A stretch of 64,000 bases of DNA from UBA10349 sp003485905 (GTDB lineage: Bacteria > Pseudomonadota > Gammaproteobacteria > Arenicellales > Arenicellaceae): the NCBI GenBank assembly GCA_943787185.1, contig CALSLL010000006.1, positions 1 to 64,000 on the forward strand. The letters run 5' to 3'. Of this stretch, positions 52,922-62,447 are shown one piece after another. Position 1 is the first letter of the stretch. Each line of letters begins with the position of its first letter. Made by a program: the position numbers and the translations under genes. The notes below the pieces were generated by a model. It made no database searches, was not told the origin of the DNA, and saw nothing but the letters and a program-made list of their open reading frames with translations.

Positions 52922-55205
52922 CTAAAGCTCGAGATCGAAACGATCTAGCTGCATCACCTTAGTCCACGCTGCGACAAAGTCATTAACAAAACGCTCTTGC
53001 GAATTATCGTAGGCATAGACTTCAGCAACCGCACGCAACTCAGAGTTAGAACCGAATATAAGATCTACCGGTGTCGCTGTATATTTCACATCGCCTGTAG
53101 TACGGTCAACACCCTCATACAGGCCGTCCGTCGTTGTTTTTTGCCAGTTGGTAGACATGTCCAACAGGTTAATGAAAAAATCGTTGCTAAGCGTACCCGG
53201 CCTATCTGTAAAGACGCCATGTGTCGCGCCCCCTGCATTAGCGTTAAGGACACGCATACCACCGACTAGTGCTGTCATCTGCGGTACGGTCAATGTGAGC
53301 TGGTCTGCCTTATCTACTAACAATTCGGTCGGCGACCGATAGGCATGCTCAGCATTAAAGTAATTCCGAAAGGCATCGGCGACGGGTTCAAGCAACTCAA
53401 ACGACGCTGTGTCAGTATGTGCCTGTAAGGCATCCGCTCTGCCTGGCAAGAAAGGAACAACTACGTCAATGCCAGCACTTCTAGCCGCTTGCTCGATAGC
53501 AGCTGCACCGCCCAGAATAATCAGGTCGGCCATAGATACCTTGCTACGACGCAGTCTCGACTCATTAAAATCGCGCTGGATGGTCTCTAACCTTGCTATG
53601 ACTTTAGCAAGTTCAGCCGGATTGTTGGCTTGCCAATCTTTCTGGGGCGCGAGCACAACTCGCGCACCGTTTGCTCCACCACGCATATCACTAGCACGGA
53701 AGCTAGACGCGGAAGCCCATGCTACACGAACCAACTCTGGTATCGTAATGTCAGAATCCAGAATTTGTTCCTTCAATGTTTGAATCTCCCCGGCGCTGAT
53801 AAGCTGATAATCCACAGCAGGAATTGGATCCTGCCAAATTAGCTCTTCACTTGGCGCATATTTACCAAGATAACGAGCACGAGGCCCCATATCACGGTGA
53901 GTTAACTTGTACCAAGCTTTTGCAAACGCACGCTGATATTCACCTGGATCAGCGAGAAAACGCTCAGCGATAGCTTTATACTGCGGGTCGAACTTTAGCG
54001 CCAGGTCGGCAGTTGTCACTACCGGCGCGTTGAGTTTTCCTTCTACGTGGGCATCAGGCACAGTGTTGTGCATTGCTTCATCGTTTGGAATCCATTGAAT
54101 CGCCCCCGCGGGGCTACGCGTTTCTTGCCAGTCTAGATTCAGTAAGTTTTGCAAATAAAGGGTAGTCCACTGGGTGGGTGCCTGCGTCCAAGCACCCTCT
54201 AACCCGCTAGTGGTCGTATCTTCAGAGTGGCCCTTGCCGCAACTGTTTTTCCAACCCCAATCCCTGTTCCTCTACGCCAGCAGCTGCAGGCTCAAAGCCC
54301 ACGCAATCGCTAGGCTTGTGTGCTCCATGCATTTTGCCAAAAGTATGACCGCCAGCAATCAAGGCGACAGTTTCTTCGTCATTCATCGCCATTCGACCAA
54401 ACGCAACGCGAATATTCTTTGCTGAACCGAGCGGGTCTGGTTTTCCAAGTGGGCCTTCGGGATTCACATAAATTAAACCCATGTGCGTCGCGCCAAGAGG
54501 ACGCTGCAAGTTGCCATCGCGTTCATGTCGATCGCTGGCAAGCATCTCAACTTCGGGACCCCAGTACACAAGGTCAGGTTCCCAGTCATCGGCGCGGCCA
54601 CCAGCAAATCCATAGGTTTCAAAACCCATATTTTCTAGCGCTACATTCCCGGCTAGAATCATCAGGTCTGCCCATGACAAACTTGCCCCGTACTTCTGTT
54701 TCACTGGCCACAATAGTCTGCGAGCCTTGTCGAGATTGCCGTTGTCTGGCCAACTATTGAGAGGGTCAAAACGTTGCTGTCCTCCATCACCGCCACCCCT
54801 ACCGTCTAATGTGCGGTAGGTACCCGCGCTGTGCCACGACATTCGAATGAAGAAAGGGCCATAGTTACCAAAGTCTGCGGGCCACCAATCCTGCGACTCT
54901 GTCAAAAGCGTATCAATGTCACCCTTTACCGAGTCGAGGTCGAGCAACTTAAAAGCTTGTCTATAGCTGAAGTCCTGTCCTAAAGGGTTCGAGCGAGCGT
55001 CATGATCACGTAAGGGAGACAGATCTAATTGATCCGGCCACCAGAACCGGTTGCTCTTTGATTGCTCTGTTAAACCAGTACTAGCACTCATTGCACCAGA
55101 TGGTTCACTACTAGGTGCGGAATCTTCAACTGCGATAACTGGTGCTATAGACAGTAATAAGGTGCCAGCAACTGCAGCAGATATTAATGGATTAGATTTT
55201 TTCAT
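52922..55205 (-). pseudogene. katG: Secreted catalase-peroxidase KatG, frameshifted
   Basis: Bifunctional haem enzyme. The N-terminal half has a signal peptide (about 1-25), the active-site MSWHSAGTYR (Arg121, Trp124, His125), Tyr246 in IYVNPEG, Met272 in GRMAMNDEE (the Trp-Tyr-Met adduct) and proximal His287 in AGGHTFGK. Near residue 320 the frame is lost at TTGGGGTTGG (four C at 54255-54258 on the plus strand). With one G fewer it continues GLGWKNSCGKGHSED into the intact C-terminal domain. One extra base therefore splits an otherwise perfect gene. The signal peptide marks it as the periplasmic (KatP-like) type. It is divergent from the nitrile hydratase-like genes. Confidence 0.9.
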
Positions 55206-55558
55206 GATGTGGGTTCTCTATGGTTATGGCTGCATCCGCAACCCATGCAATGCTACAGAGGTGACTGCACAACTTCGGATAAACTTTGCCGAAATGACGA
55301 CCTATCTAACAAAACAAATGAATAGTCTTTCTCTACCTAAATGACTATAACAATAGGTCGAATTTATGAGAAATCGTTTATATCAATCGGATTAATAGTC
55401 TTTGCCTAGATCTAGCGGTTACTACTAGGAATACTAGTGCTCTTCCCTGAATACCCTATTCATAATATCGTCAGTACTCTATCTGAGTGGGTTTACCCAC
55501 GGCTACAATAAACCATATACTTTGGCCTCTAGATAAGAATAAAAGTGGGAAGGATATC
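55206..55558. other. Divergent promoter region of katG and the nitrile hydratase-like operon
   Basis: 353 bases. It contains an inverted repeat cgacctat/ataggtcg (about 55299-55306 and 55353-55360) and two copies of aatagtcttt (near 55322 and 55396). The ATAG/CTAT words recall OxyR sites, but their spacing does not fit the OxyR consensus, so no regulator is assigned. Confidence 0.35.
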
Positions 55559-56548
55559 GTGGATCAAGACTTAAAAATGGGACCACATGACGTCGGTGGT
55601 GAATTTAGTGACCCCATCGACACCTCAGATGGCGGCATGACTCATTGGGAAAAGTTCTCTAATGGTGTTCGGATTGCCGTATCTGCACGCAAAGTAATCA
55701 CTCTGGATGAGCTTCGACTATCGGCGGAATCGTTTGGTGACGAATATTTTAAAATGCCCTACTTTGAACGCAATGGTTTGGCATTGGTTCATAGATGCCT
55801 TGAGCGTAAGTTATTTACAGAAGAGGAACTAAAACTGGCCCGCGCCCAAGCAGAAAAAGAATTCGAGGTACCCTTAATCGATTTACCAAACCCAGAAAGT
55901 ATTACCCATTTACACGACGGGGAAGAACATCACCACCACGATAATGATTTCCAGGAAGATGAGGCCGGTGAAGGGCCGCCCAGTTATTACTTCGATATGC
56001 TCGCTGTAGCAAAGCTGTTGGTGGATCGCGATCTTATTACTATGCAAAACGTGCTACAGAAAATCGAGCAGTTCGATAACGTTTTCCCTACACGTGGAAT
56101 TGCGGTGGTCGCCAAGGCCTGGACAGATTCCGAATTTAGAGAATATCTAATTCGTGATGCGAAAAATGCCATTATCGACATGGGTCTAAAACTGGAATCA
56201 TTTGCAGAAATTATCTGTATGCCTCAGAGCGATCAAACCCATCACATGGTGGTATGCACGTTGTGCTCATGCTATCCACGCAGTCTTCTTGGAATGCCTC
56301 CAAGCTGGTATAAATCTCGCAGCTATCGATCTCGCGTAGTGCACGAACCGCGAAAAGTTCTGGCTGAATTCGGTACCAATATTCCCGATGATGTTGAAGT
56401 AAGAGTGCATGATTCAAACGCAGACATGCGCTACCTGATATTGCCCCAACGCCCGAAAGGCACTGAGGATTGGACAGAGGCTAATCTTGCTAATATTATT
56501 TCCCGCGACCATCTCGTCGGGGTGAGGATTCCAGAAAATGTCATATAG
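55559..56548 (+). CDS. Nitrile hydratase-like protein: beta N-terminal domain fused to cobalt-type alpha subunit
   Basis: 329 residues from GTG 55559, seven bases after GGGAAGGA; ATG 55577 is the alternative. Residues about 5-100 resemble the N-terminal half of NHase beta (GPHDVGG, MPYFERNGLALVHRCL). A His/Glu/Asp-rich linker (HLHDGEEHHHHDND) follows, then the alpha domain (GIAVVAKAWTDSEFREYL). VCTLCSCYP places the claw Cys at about 233, 236 and 238; CTLCSC with Thr marks the cobalt type. The C-terminal half of beta is in the next gene. Thiocyanate hydrolase and toyocamycin NHase also split beta in two, but with separate subunits. It hydrates a nitrile or thiocyanate-like substrate. Confidence 0.87.
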   Translation: MDQDLKMGPHDVGGEFSDPIDTSDGGMTHWEKFSNGVRIAVSARKVITLDELRLSAESFGDEYFKMPYFERNGLALVHRCLERKLFTEEELKLARAQAEKEFEVPLIDLPNPESITHLHDGEEHHHHDNDFQEDEAGEGPPSYYFDMLAVAKLLVDRDLITMQNVLQKIEQFDNVFPTRGIAVVAKAWTDSEFREYLIRDAKNAIIDMGLKLESFAEIICMPQSDQTHHMVVCTLCSCYPRSLLGMPPSWYKSRSYRSRVVHEPRKVLAEFGTNIPDDVEVRVHDSNADMRYLILPQRPKGTEDWTEANLANIISRDHLVGVRIPENVI

Positions 56549-56846
56549 CCCTGAGTTGGAACCAACTCCGCAATTTGCTGCAACGGATCAGGTTCAAGTT
56601 ATTGCGCGACACTCAGAAGGACACTGCCGAACACCCGGTTATATCCGCGGCAAAGTCGGTATTGTCGAGAGGTATTGCGGTAACTTTAAAAACCCCGAGC
56701 AACTTGCGGTCGCACATCCTGCACCAGAAATTATCCCGCTTTATCGATGCAGATTTCTGCAAAAAGAAGTCTGGCCAGATTACAAAGGTACGGAAACAGA
56801 CACACTTGAAATTGAGATATATGAGCATTGGCTCGACCCAGTGTGA
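56538..56846 (+). CDS. Nitrile hydratase beta-subunit C-terminal domain protein
   Basis: 102 residues with the SH3-like barrel of NHase beta: DQVQVIARHSEGHCRTPGYI, RGKVGIVERYCG, YRCRFLQKEVWP and IEIYEHWLDPV are the standard landmarks. ATG overlaps the end of the fused gene by 11 bases, indicating translational coupling and complex formation. It matches thiocyanate hydrolase alpha (the detached beta C-terminus) in architecture. A role as cobalt-loading activator, which also has this fold, is an alternative; no other activator gene is visible. Confidence 0.85.
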   Translation: MSYSPELEPTPQFAATDQVQVIARHSEGHCRTPGYIRGKVGIVERYCGNFKNPEQLAVAHPAPEIIPLYRCRFLQKEVWPDYKGTETDTLEIEIYEHWLDPV

Positions 56847-58117
56847 ATAAAATATCCAGTACTGATGCCAAGCCAGAACTATCGGCGCAAGGCCTATTTG
56901 TCATCCTGGCGGCGGCTGCTCTTGCGCTACTTGCCACGCCACTCGCTGCGCCGGCGATGCCCGAGATTGCACGTGTTTTCGCACAGCAAGCACAGACAGA
57001 ACCCTTCGCTCTCGCCGTTCTGGGTGCGATTAGTTTTCTCCCGGGCGACCCTAGCGTAATTTTTCTAGTTAAGTTTATCTTGCTGTCGGTACCGGCGCTT
57101 TTCATAATTATCGGAGCCCCATTTGCAGGCTGGATGAGCGACAACTGGGGCCGTAAAAGCCTGCTGAACGGATCACTATTAATCTTTGGTCTCGCCGGTA
57201 TATCAGGGTATTTTGCGCAAAGTTTTTTGTATATGTTTGCTGGTCGCGCGCTACTAGGGCTTGCTATTGCTGGTATTAAAACGGCTAGCATCGCAATGGT
57301 TGGTGACTACTATGAGGGCGCAAAAAGGCAAAAAGTGCTTAGCTGGCAGGGCTCTGCGACAAAAGTAGGTGGCTTTGCTTTTATGTTCTTAGGTGGATTT
57401 CTCGCGAACTTTAACTGGCAGATACCGTTTTTGGGCTACGCGCTTACGTTTCTTTTATTACCAAGTGCCCTAATCGCGCTCAGTGAAAGTCTACCGAACG
57501 CACCATTGCATGAGCCAGATCAGGCTACAGCTGCGCTTCCATTTTGGCCGTGCACTTACGTATTTGTTTCTGCGACACTTGCCTGTGGCTTGTTTTTTAT
57601 AACCCCAATACAGTTGCCTTTCTATCTAACGTCGGCATACGATGCATCCCCGCTACAAACCGGCTCAGCCGTTGGCGTTGGAAATACAGTCGGCGCGATA
57701 GTCGCCCTTAGCTACTATCGCTTTAAGCACAACTTTAACTACGTAGCAATTTACGCACTGATATTTCTTTCGATGTCGGCCGGATATTTCGTCATGACAT
57801 TAATGACCAGCTATATGACTTCACTCATAGGTATGGTCATAGCCGGAATCGGCTTTGGTTTGTATATACCAAATCATAGCTCGTGGATTCTTGCTGTGGT
57901 TGGTCCAGAGCGCCGAGGCTACGGCGCGGGATTAGTGACAACAGCAATGTTTCTAGGGCAATTCCTGGCACCTATCATTGCCCAGCCCTTGATCGAGATC
58001 GACGACCACGAAGCGGTATGGCGAAAATTGAGCGTGCTGCTATTCGGGCTTGCCTGCCTTTATTTCCTACTATCGCTGGTGGGCCGCAAACCGACCGAAA
58101 ATGCTGTCACCGCCTAA
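56843..58117 (+). CDS. MFS transporter
   Basis: 424 residues from GTG 56843, which overlaps the preceding stop in a GTGA junction; a TTG at 56828 is possible. Twelve membrane segments. The motif between helices 2 and 3 reads GWMSDNWGRKS, the classical MFS G-x3-D-x2-GR-R/K pattern. It is translationally coupled to the nitrile hydratase-like genes, so it probably carries their substrate or product. The direction is not predictable. Confidence 0.9.
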   Translation: MNKISSTDAKPELSAQGLFVILAAAALALLATPLAAPAMPEIARVFAQQAQTEPFALAVLGAISFLPGDPSVIFLVKFILLSVPALFIIIGAPFAGWMSDNWGRKSLLNGSLLIFGLAGISGYFAQSFLYMFAGRALLGLAIAGIKTASIAMVGDYYEGAKRQKVLSWQGSATKVGGFAFMFLGGFLANFNWQIPFLGYALTFLLLPSALIALSESLPNAPLHEPDQATAALPFWPCTYVFVSATLACGLFFITPIQLPFYLTSAYDASPLQTGSAVGVGNTVGAIVALSYYRFKHNFNYVAIYALIFLSMSAGYFVMTLMTSYMTSLIGMVIAGIGFGLYIPNHSSWILAVVGPERRGYGAGLVTTAMFLGQFLAPIIAQPLIEIDDHEAVWRKLSVLLFGLACLYFLLSLVGRKPTENAVTA

Positions 58118-58223
58118 CTTTTAAATATTGTTTGCCACTTGAGTGGTTTCTATCAGGCAGGCAATATTTTATACTTTCCATACCGAGTTTACGGAGTACA
58201 AACATGAATTTTGGAGTATTAAC

Positions 58224-59249
58224 ATGCGTGCGATCTCAAGTTTCATTTTTTTCTTTGTTGCGATGATTATGTCAGTGTCAGCGCAAGAGGCATCCGAAAA
58301 TAAAAGCATCGATCCGATGTGGTTATTTGTTCCCGAAGAAGTTACCGGAGCGGAACCCATCATTACCGAGCCAGTCATGGGGTCAGATATTCCTACTGAG
58401 TACCGGTTTGTAGAAATGTTGGACGGCGTTTATTCACCAATCGGTATACGCACACCAGAAGGTGATGGCCCATTTCCTACCATTGTTTTTGCACATATGA
58501 ACGGCGGCCTGGGTATGCGCTGGCTACGTGAGTGGACTAACTACGGTAGCGGAACGCTGGAACGGTTCCTTGAAGAAGGCTACGCAGTTGTTTGGATGCG
58601 CTATAGAGCCGAAGTTGACACGCCCTATGGTAGCGAACTGACCGTTCGTGAATTTCAGGGACGACAGCGCTATAACCGGGGACCACTGGAATATGAAGAC
58701 GCGATCCAGATCGTCGAGTACGTGCGCGCATTGCCCAAAGTGGATGCTGACCGAGTTGGGTGGGCCAGCGTCAGCCATGGGGGCGAGATGCTGATGAAGA
58801 TCGCATCTGAATATAAAGGGCTCAAAGCAGGCATCGCAACCGAACCGGCCTCAATGGATTATATTGCACAAGGACCGGACGAATCGGCGGAGCCTTCGAC
58901 TGAACCCGAGACTGAAACCATGGAAGTCAATACTGACGAAATGAAGACGGCCGCCTTGGCCAAGGCACGTACTTTAATTGATAAGCCGTTAGCGATGTCG
59001 CGAGCAAATGCCGTGGATATGCCTATACTCATCGTTAGCCGGGCACGCGATCACAATCAGGCGACGTTCCGGTTAAATTACGAACTACTTGAAGAAGCGG
59101 GCAAAGATGTCGAATGGAAGGAATATGACCACGAACATCATGGTTTCTTTTTTATTGAGCGCAATGCTGAGGGTCAGTACGTCGCCGACCCAATTCAAAC
59201 TGAAGCCATCGATTACGCAGTCTCCTACTTTGACCGTCACTTAAAATAG
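58224..59249 (+). CDS. Exported alpha/beta-hydrolase (dienelactone-hydrolase-like)
   Basis: 341 residues from ATG 58224, seven bases after GGAG; the longer frame upstream lacks an export signal. Signal peptide about 1-20 (VSAQE). The fold has the IVFAHMNGGLG oxyanion region, nucleophile elbow SVSHGG, SRARDHNQ with Asp, and EHHGFF with catalytic His. A 20-residue acidic insert (PDESAEPSTEPETETM) interrupts the barrel. Members cleave lactones or peptides; the substrate is unknown. A hairpin follows the stop. Confidence 0.85.
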   Translation: MRAISSFIFFFVAMIMSVSAQEASENKSIDPMWLFVPEEVTGAEPIITEPVMGSDIPTEYRFVEMLDGVYSPIGIRTPEGDGPFPTIVFAHMNGGLGMRWLREWTNYGSGTLERFLEEGYAVVWMRYRAEVDTPYGSELTVREFQGRQRYNRGPLEYEDAIQIVEYVRALPKVDADRVGWASVSHGGEMLMKIASEYKGLKAGIATEPASMDYIAQGPDESAEPSTEPETETMEVNTDEMKTAALAKARTLIDKPLAMSRANAVDMPILIVSRARDHNQATFRLNYELLEEAGKDVEWKEYDHEHHGFFFIERNAEGQYVADPIQTEAIDYAVSYFDRHLK

Positions 59250-59258
59250 AGGGTGTTA

Positions 59259-59302
59259 TCTAGCTCTTGGTTCTACCACTGACGGAATAATCAAGAGCTA
59301 GA
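59259..59302 (+). terminator. Inverted repeat after hydrolase gene
   Basis: An 11-bp perfect stem tctagctcttg/caagagctaga with a 22-base loop, between the hydrolase (plus) and the amidohydrolase (minus). It is suited to a bidirectional terminator, with no T-tract. Confidence 0.4.
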
Positions 59303-59347
59303 ACATGGTCCTCGCGGATTTTGCGCATTTAACTGAGGTCCTCGACT

Positions 59348-60385
59348 TTATGCAAATCGTGGAAACAAGCTGACCGCATTTTCCCGGTCAATAGCACGCA
59401 GGTCGCTTTCGCTAAACAGACCAGTATCGGCGAGATCTCTGGCAACGTCCGAGCTAGTACCGCCAGGCGGAAAATCAGTCCCGAATACAATTTGTGAGGT
59501 CTCTACCAACTCCAGCAGTGACACCAGGGCACCACGATTGGCCGCGCCAGCCACATCATAGTAGAATTTTTTCAACTCTGCAGAGAAGCCGTTAGGCAGC
59601 GCCTCTTTTGCCCTGTTTCCGGCCCGATCGATACGGTCTGCCAGAAACGGTACGCTGCCACCGGCATGTGACCAAATAAAACGAATATCCGGAAATCTTA
59701 CCGCATCGCCGTTGAAAGCAATGCCCATGATGGCGCGGGTGGTGTCGGTGCCGTACTCAATACTCGACGCACTGGTCCCAGGCGCATATTCAAGGTTCCT
59801 GCAACAATTAGCAGCGGTAGGATGCACGCTGACTACTGCTTTACGCCGGTTGAGTTCCGCCATAACCGGCCTGAATGCAGGGTCACCCAACCATTGGTCT
59901 CCATAACTGGTAAATAAGCCAATACCATCGACTTTAAGGGTATCGTATGCAAACTCTATTTCGCTGAGCGTAGCATCCACATCTGGCAAAGGCATTGCAG
60001 CAAACAAGCCAAAACGCGTGGGGTGATCCTGAACCAGTTGTGCTCCATACTCGTTACACGCGCGTGCCAGACGGCGGGACTGTGCCACATCACCAAACCA
60101 GAGCCCGGGATTGGTGATGGATATTACAGACGCAGCAACTCCACCTTTGTCCATATCTTCAATTGAGTGTTCGGGCTTCCACCTCGTGTTAGCCGCGTTA
60201 AGTAGCGGACGACCGTTGACATCAGTTACCCATGAAGGTGGCGCAAAATGGTGATGCACGTCGATTCGCCTTGGGTTGGTGGCTGATGGCCCCACACCCT
60301 GCGCTCGTAACGACTGGGTATAGCAGGTTGCTAACGCAACACTTATTGCGTTGGTTAGAAATGTACGTCGACTAGTATCGATCAT
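59348..60385 (-). CDS. Tat-exported amidohydrolase
   Basis: 345 residues from ATG 60385, after an AAAGGGG ribosome site; a TTG two codons earlier is weaker. The signal SRRTFLTNAISVALATC is of twin-arginine type. The metal motif VHHHFAP, then FIWSHAGGSVPF, and FGTDFPPGG with catalytic Asp place it in the amidohydrolase_2 group (ACMSD, gamma-resorcylate decarboxylase and similar). It is paralogous in design to the protein at 38833. It lies in a minus-strand block with an SMP-30 lactonase, CMD-family protein and FAD monooxygenase, consistent with ring cleavage catabolism. Confidence 0.87.
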   Translation of the reverse strand: MIDTSRRTFLTNAISVALATCYTQSLRAQGVGPSATNPRRIDVHHHFAPPSWVTDVNGRPLLNAANTRWKPEHSIEDMDKGGVAASVISITNPGLWFGDVAQSRRLARACNEYGAQLVQDHPTRFGLFAAMPLPDVDATLSEIEFAYDTLKVDGIGLFTSYGDQWLGDPAFRPVMAELNRRKAVVSVHPTAANCCRNLEYAPGTSASSIEYGTDTTRAIMGIAFNGDAVRFPDIRFIWSHAGGSVPFLADRIDRAGNRAKEALPNGFSAELKKFYYDVAGAANRGALVSLLELVETSQIVFGTDFPPGGTSSDVARDLADTGLFSESDLRAIDRENAVSLFPRFA

Positions 60386-60479
60386 GGTCAATCCCCTTTA
60401 GTTGAATAGCGAGTATTACACAAATGGAGCGAATACCCCTTTACCGACCCCAGTGATTTTCTATCTGTTAGCGCCACTA

Positions 60480-61397
60480 TTATTGGCCACGCACCATCAT
60501 ATTTAGTGAGTAAATCCCGGTTCTCGCGGTAATAAACAGTGTCTGGCGATCTGCTCCACCGAACACAACATTTGTCGGTCTTTCAGGAATTTCAACAGAG
60601 ATGATTTTCTCACCGTTGGGAGAATAAATATCGACACCCTCACTGGTTAAATACAGATTTCCGTGCTCATCCAAAGTCATTCCATCTGATCCTTGAGGTG
60701 CGGCTATCTGCCGATTTGCAAGACTGCCATCTGATTGGATATCGTAGACATAAGTCATCTCGGAACCCGTCTCAGGCCCGTGATCAGCGACGTATAGTGT
60801 ACTGCCATCCGCCGTTCCGAGTACGCCGTTAGGTGCCACCAGATTATCAACTACCCGTCGAACCGGCTTACCGTCACTTGGAATGTAATAAACGTGGTGG
60901 CCATCTTGCTCGACGCCAGTCTGGTCGCGGAAACGTGGATCAGAAAAGTAGATGCCACCGTTTGGATCGGGCCAAATATCGTTAGGACTATTCAGCTTCT
61001 TACCTTCGTAGCTATCAGCCAGGACTGTCACACTGCCATCCATCGAAACTCGCGTTATGCGTCTTTCCCTGCTCTCGCAAACGAGTATATTTCCCGCTTG
61101 ATCGAAGTACATTCCGTTACTCCCACCACTGTCCTCTCGAAACGTTGTCAACTCTCCATCGATGGACCATTTATATGCCTTACTGGTTTGGACGTCAGAG
61201 AAGTAAACATTTCCGTCCGCGTCGACAGCTGGCCCCTCGGTAAAAACGAAACCACCGGACAACTTGGTTACTGAAGCACCGGCTGCGATAAGGTCGCTAC
61301 TCATTAATTCCGCTGCAGATTGCTGCGCGGTCGCTTGTTGAGCAATAACCAAAGCAAAACACGCTAGCAAGATTCTCACTGAACGATTAATACGCAT
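60480..61397 (-). CDS. Exported SMP-30/gluconolactonase-like protein
   Basis: 305 residues from ATG 61397, after AAGGAG; the frame is open 11 codons more. A signal peptide (about 1-24, QATAQ) precedes a six-bladed propeller. FTEGPAVDADGNVYFSD holds the metal Glu, NSPNDIWPDPNGGIYFSDP the Asn, and YVADHG the catalytic Asp region. Such enzymes open lactone rings with a divalent metal. Together with the neighbouring amidohydrolase and CMD proteins it suggests a lactone intermediate in the local pathway, although it is exported while those partners differ in location. Confidence 0.87.
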   Translation of the reverse strand: MRINRSVRILLACFALVIAQQATAQQSAAELMSSDLIAAGASVTKLSGGFVFTEGPAVDADGNVYFSDVQTSKAYKWSIDGELTTFREDSGGSNGMYFDQAGNILVCESRERRITRVSMDGSVTVLADSYEGKKLNSPNDIWPDPNGGIYFSDPRFRDQTGVEQDGHHVYYIPSDGKPVRRVVDNLVAPNGVLGTADGSTLYVADHGPETGSEMTYVYDIQSDGSLANRQIAAPQGSDGMTLDEHGNLYLTSEGVDIYSPNGEKIISVEIPERPTNVVFGGADRQTLFITARTGIYSLNMMVRGQ

Positions 61398-61542
61398 ATT
61401 TAATTCTCCTTCAAAGCAGCCACAACACAAGAAGTGACAGTATAAAACATATGTTCGATTGACCTATCGGCCGCTAATAACCTAAAGAATCATTCCGTTT
61501 AGCCGGACCAGACGGTACGAGCCAGCACCGGCAGATCCACCT

Positions 61543-62223
61543 TCATTCCGGTATGTCCGAAGCCACCTCTTTTCGGCCAGCCGCGATTGGATGATCTCGG
61601 GTTGCCCAGTAATCAGGCGACTCTTTGAATTTCTGCCACTCCTCCGGGGTCTCGGTGCCTGGCGCCATCGATGCATTGGTGCCCGCGAGAATCTGATGGT
61701 GATCGATATTTAGCGTGCGCAGCCAGCGTTGCTGCCCCATAGTGGTGGCAACGAAATAGCCCATCTCCACGATCTCTGGTTCGGAATAGTGCTCGTAAAG
61801 TGCCTCCCACAATGCATCGTCACATTCGAGGTCCCATACAATCGCCTCGGTATAACGCAGAGCTGCTTTCTGGCGTGCGTCATAGCGTTCGGATTTTTCG
61901 AACATTATCAGGTCTAAATAGTCGTCTTCCACCAGACCCTTCTCACGGGACTGGATGGAACGTTGGTTACCGCAAAATTCGCACTTTACAGAATGCGATA
62001 CATAGACCCGGCATAATTCCTTGATCGTGTGGTCGCAGACGCCTTCGTGAAATACGGTTTGCCACGTTTTGGCAAATGACCAGAAAGTAGCTGGCACATG
62101 CGCCCGAATTGCCTGGCTTTCAGGGCGAGGCGTGCCGCGAACACGGCATCGTTCAAGTTCGGCCTTCATGTCCGGGTCGGTAATCGTGTCTGGGTCAACA
62201 TAACTGATGCGCTGTTTTGACAT
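61543..62223 (-). CDS. Carboxymuconolactone decarboxylase-family protein
   Basis: 226 residues with the AhpD/CMD helical fold. Here the redox pair is complete: KCEFCGNQR is the CxxC motif, with the His-containing HSVK just before. It therefore resembles thiol peroxidase reductants more than a lactone decarboxylase. ALRYTEAIVWDL is the usual post-motif helix. There is no signal peptide. The gene sits between SMP-30 and a decayed fragment, with the FAD monooxygenase upstream. Confidence 0.85.
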   Translation of the reverse strand: MSKQRISYVDPDTITDPDMKAELERCRVRGTPRPESQAIRAHVPATFWSFAKTWQTVFHEGVCDHTIKELCRVYVSHSVKCEFCGNQRSIQSREKGLVEDDYLDLIMFEKSERYDARQKAALRYTEAIVWDLECDDALWEALYEHYSEPEIVEMGYFVATTMGQQRWLRTLNIDHHQILAGTNASMAPGTETPEEWQKFKESPDYWATRDHPIAAGRKEVASDIPE

Positions 62224-62447
62224 GCCTGGTTTCCTCTAATCTCTGCTTATTGAACGATATTATTGCCACTTGATACCAACTATCAAGGCATAAGCATTAT
62301 AACTGCAATGATCAAATGGCGGTGAATTTCTCATTAAATTCGAAATCGGGCGAATAGGTAATATTATTTAACTACACCGACACGCCCGGTTACTCTATAG
62401 CCGACGAGCTCTAAATAGCCACCGGTTTTGTCTAGCAGTGACTAGCG

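Noticed and set aside
55206..55558. OxyR operator between katG and the NHase-like operon
   Set aside because: ATAG and CTAT words are present but not with the seven-base spacing of the OxyR consensus.
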